The notes beneath the pieces were generated by a model, which worked only from the letters and a program-made list of their open reading frames with translations, made no database searches and was not told the DNA's origin. A DNA stretch of 34,578 nt from positions 1 through 34,578 of the forward strand of contig JAXIHJ010000103.1 of the NCBI GenBank assembly GCA_034189755.1. The letters run 5' to 3'. The number at the start of each line of letters is the position of its first letter. Position 1 is the stretch's first letter. Source of the stretch: JAXIHJ01 sp034189755 (GTDB taxonomy: Bacteria; Planctomycetota; Phycisphaerae; SM23-33). Of this stretch, positions 22,474 to 29,555 are shown one piece after another. The position numbers and the translations under genes are program-made.

Positions 22474-24003
22474 ATGAACTGGGCGGAGTTCGCTGAAGCG
22501 GTCTTCATGTCGGTATACACCTTTGCGCTGATAGCGGTCTCCGTGTACGGGCTGCACCGTTATGTGCTGGTGTTTTTGTACTACCGCCATCGTAACAAGG
22601 TTCCCCCGCTTGCCGGCCACTTCGACGACCTTCCGGCTGTGACCATTCAACTGCCGATGTACAACGAAGCCGCCGTGGCCGAGCGGATTATCGCCAAGAC
22701 GTGCCAAATCGACTACCCGCGCCGGAAGCTTCAGATTCAGGTCCTGGACGACAGCACTGACGAGACCTGCCGAATCGCCCGCGCCGCGGTCCAAAGCGCT
22801 TGTGCCGCAGGCTTTGACGTCGAGTATATTTACCGCGACAATCGCATCGGCTACAAAGCCGGCGCCCTGGAAAACGGTCTAAAGACAGCCAAGGGCGAAT
22901 ACGTCGCCATCTTCGACGCCGATTTCGTTCCCAATGCCGATTTCCTGAGACGGTCCATCCACTATTTCACCGACCCGAAGGTCTGCGTCGTGCAGACCCG
23001 CTGGGAGCACCTTAACCGCAACGACAGTCTGCTGACCCGCTCGCAGGCCATCTTCCTGGACGGGCATTTTGCCATCGAGCACGTCGCCCGCAACCGCAGC
23101 GAGCGGTTCATGAGCTTCAATGGGACGGCCGGAACGTGGCGCAAGGCCGCCATTATTGACGCCGGCGGCTGGCAGCATGACACGCTGACCGAGGATTTGG
23201 ACCTGTCCTACCGTGCGCAGCTTCGCGGTTGGAAGTTTGTCTTCCTGCCCGATTTGACCGCGCCGGCGGAGCTGCCGCCGGAGATGAACGCCTTCAAGGC
23301 TCAGCAGTTCCGATGGACCAAAGGCGGAGCGCAGACCGCCCTGAAACTGCTGCCGAAACTGCTGCTTTCCAAGGCTCCGCTGAAGGTCAAGGCCGAGGGG
23401 TTCTTCCACCTGACCTGTTTTACAATGCATCTCTACATGCTGTTGCTGGTAGTGATGCTCTGGCCGGCGATGCACCTGCGGACAGTGCCTATGGCGGCGG
23501 GAACGTTCTGGCGTGGCGCGTTCGACATGGGTGTGTTCATGTTGGCGACGCTGTCGGCCAGCGTGTTCTACACGGCGAGCCAGTTTGAGCTGTTCCGCGA
23601 CTGGCGAACCGCGGTGAAATACCTGCCGGTTCTCATGGCGCTGGGCGTGGGATTGTGTGTCTCCAACACGCGGGCCATCATGGAGGCCTTCTTCGGCAAG
23701 AAGAGCGAATTTATTCGCACCCCCAAGTACGGCGGCAAGGCACGGCCTCAAGCCACCAAAGCTGTCGACAAACGGATACGAAAAACCAACTGGCTGCCGT
23801 ACCTGGAATTCCTTTTCGGTATCTACATGTCCTTCTGTGCAATCTTCAGCATCATCCACATCCGATCGATGCTGGCGGTCCCGTTTCTGGTAATGTTCGC
23901 CTTCGGGTTCTTCTACGTTTCGTTGATGAGCTTCCAGGCTGAGCGGGCGCCGCGTAGGGAGAAACAAACAGGTGGGGCGCCTGCAGGGATGAAGTTACGA
24001 TAA
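22474..24003 (+). CDS. Membrane family-2 glycosyltransferase (CslA / cellulose-synthase-like)
   Basis: A processive beta-glycosyltransferase likely to polymerise and export a polysaccharide from nucleotide sugars on the cytoplasmic face. I start at ATG 22474 (509 residues) because AGGG lies 6 nt upstream; an earlier ATG at 22408 overlaps a promoter. Residues 10-36 form the first membrane helix. The catalytic motifs are complete: D92-D93 (QVLDDSTDET), DAD 148-150, TED 239-241 (TEDLDLSYRA) and QQFRW 277-281. At least four more hydrophobic segments follow between about 305 and 488. The domain layout resembles proteins annotated as glucomannan 4-beta-mannosyltransferase, but the sugar cannot be deduced. 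No PilZ domain or partner subunit is seen nearby. Confidence 0.88.
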   Translation: MNWAEFAEAVFMSVYTFALIAVSVYGLHRYVLVFLYYRHRNKVPPLAGHFDDLPAVTIQLPMYNEAAVAERIIAKTCQIDYPRRKLQIQVLDDSTDETCRIARAAVQSACAAGFDVEYIYRDNRIGYKAGALENGLKTAKGEYVAIFDADFVPNADFLRRSIHYFTDPKVCVVQTRWEHLNRNDSLLTRSQAIFLDGHFAIEHVARNRSERFMSFNGTAGTWRKAAIIDAGGWQHDTLTEDLDLSYRAQLRGWKFVFLPDLTAPAELPPEMNAFKAQQFRWTKGGAQTALKLLPKLLLSKAPLKVKAEGFFHLTCFTMHLYMLLLVVMLWPAMHLRTVPMAAGTFWRGAFDMGVFMLATLSASVFYTASQFELFRDWRTAVKYLPVLMALGVGLCVSNTRAIMEAFFGKKSEFIRTPKYGGKARPQATKAVDKRIRKTNWLPYLEFLFGIYMSFCAIFSIIHIRSMLAVPFLVMFAFGFFYVSLMSFQAERAPRREKQTGGAPAGMKLR

Positions 24004-24020
24004 AATCTTGTCTCGAAACA

Positions 24021-24155
24021 CCAAATTCCAAGTTCCAAGTTCCAAACAAATTCCAATGACTCAAACGAAGTTTATTGCGTGTCTTTCTAAGTTTTGGAAT
24101 TTGTTTATTGTTTTTTGGAGCTTGTTTGGAACTTGTGATTTGAAACTTGGAGCTT
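24021..24155. repeat. A+T-rich heptamer repeat with inverted arms after the glycosyltransferase gene
   Basis: The left arm is built of 7-mers AATTCCA, AGTTCCA, AGTTCCA (24024-24044) and, after a 4-base interruption, AATTCCA (24049-24055). The right arm (24091-24155) carries the same words in reverse complement, in degenerate form. The best-paired parts are 24035-24052 and 24117-24134 (16 of 18 bases complementary). It lies in the 192-bp gap between the convergent glycosyltransferase and tRNA-Leu genes, and is far more A+T-rich than its surroundings. Its heptamer design, R-R-TT-M-C-R, is the same as at 2689-2730 with different bases. Confidence 0.75.
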
Positions 24156-24195
24156 AACTACTGCGATCAATTGTGCGGACGGGACGGCCAAAGAT

Positions 24196-24277
24196 TGCGA
24201 GGGACAGGACTCGAACCTGCACCCCTTTCGGGACCAGGACCTAAACCTGGCGCGTCTGCCAATTCCGCCACCCTCGC
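24196..24277 (-). tRNA. tRNA-Leu (anticodon UAG)
   Basis: The reverse complement folds as a class II tRNA. The acceptor stem is GCGAGGG/CCCTCGC with discriminator A. The anticodon stem CCAGG/CCTGG encloses the loop TTTAGGT, giving anticodon TAG, which reads CUA/CUN leucine codons. A short variable arm (TCCCGAAAGGGGT) and the T arm GCAGG-TTCGAGT-CCTGT follow. The 3' CCA is not encoded. It is the only minus-strand gene in the window. A TATATT -10-like box (24305-24310 on the opposite strand) lies upstream, but no good -35 is seen. Confidence 0.97.
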
Positions 24278-24383
24278 GGGAACAAATTGGCCGTCGAGCG
24301 GTCCAATATAGCGGAACATCACGCGGGCGTGCCACTGTTTTCAAAGCCGTCATGGCGGTGAGTCCGGCGAGCGTATCTGTATT

Positions 24384-24406
24384 TTGCGTGATTTCGCAAG
24401 GTTTTT
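24384..24406 (+). terminator. Weak terminator-like hairpin
   Basis: TTGCG (24384-24388) pairs with CGCAA (24395-24399) around a six-base loop, followed by GG and a run of five T. The stem has only five pairs, so it would be a weak intrinsic terminator at best. It could stop + strand transcription before the VWA group. Confidence 0.25.
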
Positions 24407-24445
24407 CGTGGTCGCTGTTTCTAAAATCAGCTAGAATATATTAGG

Positions 24446-24605
24446 ACCGGTTAACAACCGGTTCGGCTGGTTGTTGTTGAAAAGTCGCTTCGAAATACTC
24501 TCCGGACAGGCGAATACAAGCCGTGCCTGTCCAAGCGGGCTCATGTCGGGGACGGCGACGCCCCCTGGCCCGCCACGCCGAAAAATCGTTGTACCCTTGG
24601 GCTGC
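24446..24605 (+). ncRNA. Candidate structured RNA upstream of the VWA genes
   Basis: No open frame with gene character is seen here, but several strong stems are packed together. ACCGGTT/AACCGGT (24446-24452/24456-24462) competes with AACAACC/GGTTGTT (24453-24459/24469-24475). GGACAGGC/GCCTGTCC (24504-24511/24525-24532) is a perfect 8-bp stem. GCGGGC/GCCCGC (24535-24540/24568-24573) encloses GGGG-CG (24548-24554, one bulged A) paired with CG-CCCC (24559-24564) around a GCGA tetraloop. I recognise no known riboswitch or RNA family. It could be a leader RNA or an independent small RNA; strand and ends are not known. Confidence 0.4.
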
Positions 24606-24653
24606 CAACGCCGCCCGAAAGGCCTCTAGCCTTGCAGGATGTTACGCTTGGCT

Positions 24654-24716
24654 GTTATGAAAAGAATCGCCCAAGGGAACAAGGGATGGTATAAATATGT
24701 CAGTCCGGATGAATAA
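24654..24716 (+). pseudogene. Decayed 3' end of a third VWA gene copy
   Basis: Read in frame from 24654, this stretch gives VMKRIAQGNKGWYKYVSPDE followed by a TAA stop. The last 20 residues of the two intact VWA proteins are VMKKIAEQHGGRYKYVSRDE, so 13 of 20 positions agree and the stop is in the same place. The bases after the stop (from about 24730) also match those after the first intact copy. Upstream of 24654 the similarity fades. I read it as the remnant of a former upstream copy in a tandem array. Confidence 0.75.
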
Positions 24717-24793
24717 ATCGGGTATGGCAGATGCACCCGAAGCCTGTAGTTTTTGGGGTCCATAACCCGGTCAGTTTGGAAGGATACCTGGCG

Positions 24794-25957
24794 ATGACTG
24801 TTGAATTCAGATGTGAGAACTGTGGCAAATTACTGAGCGCTGAGGCTGCGCCCGGCAGCTTGATGAAATGCCTGTACTGCGAGAAGAAGGTTACTATTCC
24901 GGCGGCTTTGGCGTCGCTTCCTCGGCCTCACTTTCCGCCTGACGCTCAGCCTGCACCCCAGACACGTGCCGAGGCTACCGAATATCCTGCCGACAAGCCG
25001 CGTGAGAGCGACGCCGTAATGAGCCTCATGGCCAACATCATGCCGTGGGTCATCAGCGTATTTTTCCACATGGGCCTGGCGGTGATCATGATGTTCTTGG
25101 CGATGATTGTCATCTACAAACGCGTGCCCCGTGGCGTGACTGTCCCCGACGCAGCCTTTATCGTAGACTCTGGCAGGCCTATCATCAATCCGGGCCAGCG
25201 CAGCCCGACTCCCAAAATGCACAAGCCCACGCTAACGCGCCGGCGTTATTCCAAGCGGGAGTCATTGATTTCGGACACAGGTAAAACCAAGAAGCGAGTA
25301 ACGCTGATTGGCGCCGGTGGTGGTGCCGCCGGCGGTGGGTTCGCCCAGCTCGGCCTGGCCACCGGCGGCGGCGAATCAAGCCCGCGCAGCAGCTTTTTCG
25401 ACTCCGGCGGCAACGCCCATCATATCGTCTACGTCGTGGACCGGTCCGGGTCGATGCTCCACGAGTTTGACACTATCCGTCTCGAGATGTTGAGATCGAT
25501 TAGCAAGCTTGAACCCATCCAGGACTTCCACGTGATTTTCTTTGCCGAGCAAGAGGTGCTGGAAAGCCCTCATCGCAGGCTTGTTCCTGCTAAGCCGCAG
25601 CACAGGATCGAGGCCGCCGAGTTCATAGAGGGTGTTGAACCCAGGGGGTCGACTACCGTTCTTCCGGCACTGTCTAGAGCCTTTGCGGTTTTGAAGCGTG
25701 CCGATAAGCGACGGCGTGGAAAGTTGATCTATCTCCTTACTGACGGAGATTTTGCCGGTATGGGCGGCGGCAGCAGGTATAAAGGGCTGTCGGGCAACGA
25801 AGCAGTGGTTGCGTGGCTGAAAGACAACAACCAGAGCGGCGAAGTGCATGTCAATACGTATCTGTACGGGTGGCAGCCCAAGTCAGCCGTAGATGTCATG
25901 AAAAAAATCGCCGAACAACACGGTGGGCGATACAAATATGTCAGCCGGGACGAATAA
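24794..25957 (+). CDS. Zinc-ribbon / TonB-like membrane helix / VWA domain protein, copy 1
   Basis: A 387-residue inner-membrane protein of no family I can name as a whole. Residues 1-32 carry a Cys4 zinc ribbon (C7-x2-C10, C26-x2-C29), followed by a Pro-rich stretch. The single membrane helix, about 84-108, begins PWVISVFFHMG; S88 and H92 reproduce the S-x3-H motif of TonB (S16/H20) and TolA (S18/H22). A periplasmic linker with a Gly-rich block (173-193) leads to a VWA domain whose metal site is complete: D216-R-S218-G-S220, T287 and D317. The start at 24794 follows GGAAGGA. With ExbB/ExbD genes downstream, I infer an energy-transducing role. Confidence 0.88.
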   Translation: MTVEFRCENCGKLLSAEAAPGSLMKCLYCEKKVTIPAALASLPRPHFPPDAQPAPQTRAEATEYPADKPRESDAVMSLMANIMPWVISVFFHMGLAVIMMFLAMIVIYKRVPRGVTVPDAAFIVDSGRPIINPGQRSPTPKMHKPTLTRRRYSKRESLISDTGKTKKRVTLIGAGGGAAGGGFAQLGLATGGGESSPRSSFFDSGGNAHHIVYVVDRSGSMLHEFDTIRLEMLRSISKLEPIQDFHVIFFAEQEVLESPHRRLVPAKPQHRIEAAEFIEGVEPRGSTTVLPALSRAFAVLKRADKRRRGKLIYLLTDGDFAGMGGGSRYKGLSGNEAVVAWLKDNNQSGEVHVNTYLYGWQPKSAVDVMKKIAEQHGGRYKYVSRDE

Positions 25958-26038
25958 ATACGTTATCCTTTGTAGATGCACCTGAAGCCTGTAGCTTTTA
26001 AGGTCCATAACCCGGTCAGTTTGGAAGGATGCCTGGCA

Positions 26039-27199
26039 ATGGCTGTTGAATTCAGATGTGAGAACTGTGGCAAATTGCTGAGCGTTGAAGCTGCGCCCGG
26101 CAGCTTGATGAAATGCCCGCACTGCGAGAAGAAGGTTACCATTCCGGCGGCTTTGGCGTCGCTTCCTCGGCCTCACGTTCCGCCTAACGCTCAACCTGCA
26201 CCTGCTTCGGCGGATCAGGCTACCGAAGAGCCTGCCGAAGAGCCGCGTGAGAGCGACGCCGTAATGAGCCTCATGGCCAACATCATGCCGTGGGTCATCA
26301 GCGTATTTTTCCACATGGGCCTGGCGGTGATCATGATGTTCGTGGCGATGATTGTCGTCCACAACCGCATGCCCACGGACGTGATTGTCCCCGACCCGGT
26401 CTTTAGCGAAGACCCTGGCGGGCGTATCAATCCGGGCCAGCGCAGCCCGACTCCCAAAATGCACAAGCCCACGCTAACGCGCCGGCGTTCTTCCAAGCGG
26501 GAGTCATCGATTTCGGACACAGGTAAAACCAAGAAGCGAGTAACGCTGATTGGCGCCGGTGGTGGTGCCGCCGGCGGTGGGTTCGCCCAACTCGGCCTGG
26601 CCACCGGCGGCGGCGGATCAGGCCCGCGAAGCAGCTTTTTCGGCTCCGGCGGCAACGCCCATCATATCGTCTACGTCGTGGACCGGTCCGGGTCGATGCT
26701 CCACGAGTTTGACACTGTCCGCCACGAGATGTTGAGATCGATTAGCAAGCTTAAACCCATCCAGGACTTCCACGTAATTCTCTTTGCCGAGCAAAAGGTG
26801 CTGGAAAGCCCTCCGCGCAGGCTTGTTCCTGCTACGCCGCAGCACAAGGCCGAGGCCGCCGAGTTCCTCGCGGGTGTCAGGCCCAGGGGGTCGACTACCG
26901 TTCTTCCGGCACTGTCTAGAGCCTTTGCGGTTTTGAAGCGTGCCGATAAGCGACGGCGTGGAAAGTTGATCTATCTCCTTACTGACGGAGATTTTGCCGG
27001 TATGGGCGGCGGCAGCAGGTATAAAGGGCTGTCGGGCAACGAAGCAGTGGTTGCGTGGCTGAAAGACAACAACCAGAGCGGCGAAGTGCATGTCAATACG
27101 TATCTGTACGGGTGGCAGCCCAAGTCAGCCGTAGATGTCATGAAAAAGATCGCCGAACAACACGGTGGGCGATACAAATATGTCAGCCGGGACGAATAA
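26039..27199 (+). CDS. Zinc-ribbon / TonB-like membrane helix / VWA domain protein, copy 2
   Basis: This 386-residue paralogue has the same layout as copy 1: Cys4 ribbon (here with the more canonical C26-PH-C29), helix 84-108 with S88 and H92, Gly-rich linker, and VWA with D215, S217, S219, T286 and D316. The linker just after the helix (about 109-135) and the segment after the first MIDAS loop (222-285) are the main regions that differ; the C-terminal ~105 residues are identical. The start follows GGAAGGA as in copy 1. The next gene begins 13 bp downstream, so it probably heads the downstream operon. Two variants could let the same motor act on two partners or form a hetero-oligomer. Confidence 0.88.
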   Translation: MAVEFRCENCGKLLSVEAAPGSLMKCPHCEKKVTIPAALASLPRPHVPPNAQPAPASADQATEEPAEEPRESDAVMSLMANIMPWVISVFFHMGLAVIMMFVAMIVVHNRMPTDVIVPDPVFSEDPGGRINPGQRSPTPKMHKPTLTRRRSSKRESSISDTGKTKKRVTLIGAGGGAAGGGFAQLGLATGGGGSGPRSSFFGSGGNAHHIVYVVDRSGSMLHEFDTVRHEMLRSISKLKPIQDFHVILFAEQKVLESPPRRLVPATPQHKAEAAEFLAGVRPRGSTTVLPALSRAFAVLKRADKRRRGKLIYLLTDGDFAGMGGGSRYKGLSGNEAVVAWLKDNNQSGEVHVNTYLYGWQPKSAVDVMKKIAEQHGGRYKYVSRDE

Positions 27200-27212
27200 G
27201 AGCGACGAACCA

Positions 27213-28286
27213 GTGCGAATAAATACGCTTATTCTTGCTGCGTTGTTGACGGCCTGTGCCTCGGCCCGTGCCGACAGCGTTACCGTTGGGAAATTAGCCT
27301 ACAACGGCGTCAAGATTATTGAGGTGAGCAAGGGGACGGTCTCTTTCCGGGTGCGAGTCGGTACGAGGGTCACGAAGTCGCTGAGCGAGGTGTCGGCTGT
27401 TGAGATTTCCAAGCAGCCCCGGTTCAATCTGGCTGAAAAGCTGCTGCTGGAAGGCAAGGCCGCCGAGGCTGTAGAGGCTTACGACGTAGCGGCTGCGGGT
27501 ATGCCTAAGGCGTGGATGAAACGCCTGGTGCAATATCGCCGCCTGCAGGCGTTGGAAAAGGCCGGCCAGGTTGACCGTGCCATCGAAGAATGGCTTGTGG
27601 CGGTGGAGCAGGGTGGTGCGGCACAGGGGGTGTTGTTGCTTCGCCCGGCCCGGCTTAGACCCAAAGGCGACAAGCAAAACGACCGGGCCATCAACTTGTT
27701 GGAAAAGAGGCTCAAAGGCATTGGGGACAAGGCGGTCAGCGCGGCGATTAAAGAGTTGCTGCTCATGCTTTACAAACAGCAGGGCTACCATGACAAGGGC
27801 GGCGCCATAGCGCAGGAGATCTCCGCCGGGCTGGCTTCCGCCGAGAGCGAAAAGTCCGCCGCGCCCGTAGACGGGAGCGGAAGCCTCACCGGCCGAATAC
27901 GTGCCGCGGAGTTTCTTCTTCAGCAGGGCCAGGCCGCCAAGGCGCTAAAGGTTATCCAGGACAACCTGAGACGTTACAGTCCTTCGGATTTGTCTATGGC
28001 GCTGCTGGTGGCCGGCAAGGCGCAAATGGCACTGTATGAGAAAGCCGAACCAGGCCCCCAGCGGCGCAAGCTGCTGCTGAGCGCTGGCCTGAACTTTATG
28101 CGCGTAGTGACGTTTTTTGGCAGTTTGAATGAAGCGGCCGAGGCGCTGTACCAGGCAGGGCGGGTCAATGTCGAACTGGGCAACCCTCAGGCGGCGAAAA
28201 ATGCATACGAGTCAGTGATAGTTCAGTATCCAAACTCCAAAGCCGCCGAAAAAGCCAAAGCGGCCCTGGAAGCATTGGAAAAGTAA
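27213..28286 (+). CDS. Exported small-beta-domain and TPR protein
   Basis: I start at GTG 27213 (357 residues), which yields a clean export signal, MRINTLILAALLTACASARA. It may be a lipoprotein (lipobox L12-T-A-C15) or be cut by signal peptidase I after ARA; both are possible. Residues ~22-66 form a small beta-rich domain (VTVGKLAYNGVKIIEV, then SFRVRVGTRVTKSLSEVSAV) like that at the N-terminus of the protein at 33337. The rest is helical with TPR-like units, clearest at the end (ALYQAGRVNVELGNPQAAKN). It lies between the VWA genes and exbB, so a periplasmic scaffold for the motor is likely. An ATG at 27165 would overlap the VWA gene and bury the signal. Confidence 0.8.
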   Translation: MRINTLILAALLTACASARADSVTVGKLAYNGVKIIEVSKGTVSFRVRVGTRVTKSLSEVSAVEISKQPRFNLAEKLLLEGKAAEAVEAYDVAAAGMPKAWMKRLVQYRRLQALEKAGQVDRAIEEWLVAVEQGGAAQGVLLLRPARLRPKGDKQNDRAINLLEKRLKGIGDKAVSAAIKELLLMLYKQQGYHDKGGAIAQEISAGLASAESEKSAAPVDGSGSLTGRIRAAEFLLQQGQAAKALKVIQDNLRRYSPSDLSMALLVAGKAQMALYEKAEPGPQRRKLLLSAGLNFMRVVTFFGSLNEAAEALYQAGRVNVELGNPQAAKNAYESVIVQYPNSKAAEKAKAALEALEK

Positions 28287-28306
28287 AAGGGAATACATTA
28301 ACAGCG

Positions 28307-28329
28307 GCCGTTTTTTTGAGAAAAACGGC
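28307..28329. promoter_or_regulatory. Perfect hairpin before exbB
   Basis: GCCGTTTTT (28307-28315) and AAAAACGGC (28321-28329) are perfectly complementary around the loop TTGAG. It stands in the 71-bp gap between the TPR gene and the exbB-type gene, 14 nt before the AAAGGAGA ribosome-binding site. It could be a transcript-processing or attenuation site that sets the ratio of motor subunits; no clear terminator T-run follows. Confidence 0.45.
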
Positions 28330-28357
28330 AGAGAAAAAAGCCAAAGGAGAACGGCGA

Positions 28358-28996
28358 ATGAATTATTTTAGCATTTTGGTTTGGCCGGGTGGTGGTTTGA
28401 TCGGAATGATCCTCTGGCTGCTCAGTGTGGTCATGGTGGCCATCAGCGTGGAGTACTTCATCTCGATCCGACGGGTGAATATCCTGCCGGACGATATCCG
28501 CGATCAGGTCGGTGAGTTTTTTGGCAATAAGCAATATCGCGAGGCGATCGAGCTGACGGTCAACGACCCCAGCCTGCTGAGCTACATGGTGCACGCGGCC
28601 CTGACAGAGGCGGCCAACGGCTATTCCGCCATGGAGCGCGCCATGGAAGAGGCCTCCGAGGAGCGCACCACCAAGTTGCTGCGTCACATCGAATGGCTGA
28701 ACCTGCTGGGCAACATTGGCCCGATGCTTGGCCTGCTGGGGACTGTCTGGGGCATGATCCAGGCGTTCTTCAAGATTGTCGAGAAGGGCGGCATGCCCGA
28801 CCCGAAGGCGCTGGCCGGCTCGATCGGCATCGCGCTGGTTACGACGCTGCTGGGCCTGGGCGTTGCGATCCCGGCGCTGTCGGTCTACTCGATCATGCGC
28901 AGCCGAATTGACACACTGACCTCCGAAGCGATGGTCGTTTCGCAGGAGCTGATTTCCAACTTCCGTCCCGGCAAGAAGGCGTCAGCCGGCTCATAA
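28358..28996 (+). CDS. exbB: MotA/TolQ/ExbB-family proton channel protein
   Basis: ExbB/TolQ proteins form a pentameric inner-membrane ring that, with ExbD/TolR, converts the proton gradient into motion. The 212-residue product has the three expected helices (about 12-32, 116-138, 153-178), the cytoplasmic loop, and the signatures LGNIGPMLGLLGTVWGM and ALVTTLLGLGVAIPAL. T129 and T163 correspond to the conserved T148 and T181 of E. coli ExbB. The conserved Glu (E176) in TM3 is replaced by I158. ATG 28358 follows AAAGGAGA; an upstream TTG in the same frame (28316) lies in a hairpin loop and is not used here. exbD-type genes follow. Confidence 0.92.
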   Translation: MNYFSILVWPGGGLIGMILWLLSVVMVAISVEYFISIRRVNILPDDIRDQVGEFFGNKQYREAIELTVNDPSLLSYMVHAALTEAANGYSAMERAMEEASEERTTKLLRHIEWLNLLGNIGPMLGLLGTVWGMIQAFFKIVEKGGMPDPKALAGSIGIALVTTLLGLGVAIPALSVYSIMRSRIDTLTSEAMVVSQELISNFRPGKKASAGS

Positions 28997-29041
28997 GCGA
29001 GTCGCCTGACACAGCTTCAGTCGTACGGAAGGAGGCCGGAA

Positions 29042-29551
29042 ATGGCAAAGAGCACGGTATACAAAAAAGGCGGTCAGACCGGCGTGGTCGATATGAACAT
29101 GACCCCCATGATCGACGTGACGTTCCAGTTGATTATCTTTTTCATCCTCGCCGGGCAGATCGCCTCCAACGAAATCGCGCAGCTGAAGCTGCCGGACCCG
29201 GATCACAGCCAGGCCATTGAGGCCAAGAAGATCAAAGTTACGAATAAGGTAACCGTCAACGTCGTCTCAGCCGACCCGGACGGCACCAGCGGCGACCCGA
29301 TGAAGGTCAAAGCGGCCAAGGCGTACATTATCGTCGGGGTGCCAATAGACGTAGCCGACGAGGGGACGCTCTTCGATGTGCTCATGGACAGAAAGCAGGC
29401 CAGTGAAGCCCGAGGCGAGAAGGGCTTTTTTGTCGAGATTCGAGGCGACCGACGCGTGAACTTCGATGAGATCCAGCCGATCCTGGTGGCTGCGGCGAAG
29501 GCGGAAATTCCCAGGATGAATATCTCGGCGCTTCTGGAATTGGGTGAGTAG
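29042..29551 (+). CDS. exbD: ExbD/TolR-family protein, first copy
   Basis: ExbD/TolR proteins span the membrane once and carry the essential proton-binding aspartate. The 169-residue product has a short cytoplasmic N-terminus and helix ~24-40 starting NMTPMIDVTFQLIIFF; D25 matches D25 of E. coli ExbD. The periplasmic domain ends with VEIRGDRRVNFDEIQPILVA, the usual ExbD fold end. A loop with VSADPDGTSGDPMKV makes it longer than E. coli ExbD (141). GGAAGGAGG is a very strong ribosome-binding site. The second exbD begins four bases after its stop. Confidence 0.93.
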   Translation: MAKSTVYKKGGQTGVVDMNMTPMIDVTFQLIIFFILAGQIASNEIAQLKLPDPDHSQAIEAKKIKVTNKVTVNVVSADPDGTSGDPMKVKAAKAYIIVGVPIDVADEGTLFDVLMDRKQASEARGEKGFFVEIRGDRRVNFDEIQPILVAAAKAEIPRMNISALLELGE

Positions 29552-29555
29552 AGCT

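Larger units (their letters stand above)
24717..27199 (+). repeat. Tandem duplication of about 1.24 kb carrying the VWA genes
   Basis: Two direct copies, 24717-25957 and 25958-27199, each consist of a ~80-bp spacer and a complete VWA gene; the two start codons are 1245 bp apart. The last 318 bp of the copies (25640-25957 and 26882-27199) differ at a single base. The spacer, linker and the stretch after the first MIDAS motif differ much more. In the spacer, most base changes would alter amino acids if it were translated, which supports starts at 24794 and 26039. Confidence 0.93.

Noticed and set aside
22879..23967. A 362-codon minus-strand frame over the glycosyltransferase
   Set aside because: Antisense shadow; the + strand frame has all glycosyltransferase motifs.
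24196..24277. Integration site at the tRNA-Leu gene
   Set aside because: No integrase, no direct repeat of the tRNA 3' end and no compositional island boundary are visible in the window.
24731..24793. Earlier ATG for VWA copy 1 (and the equivalent at 25976 for copy 2)
   Set aside because: Base changes between the two copies in this stretch are mostly amino-acid changing, unlike a conserved coding region, and the GGAAGGA site points to the later ATG.
27165..27212. Earlier ATG for the first TPR protein
   Set aside because: It overlaps the VWA gene and would hide the signal peptide that starts at GTG 27213.
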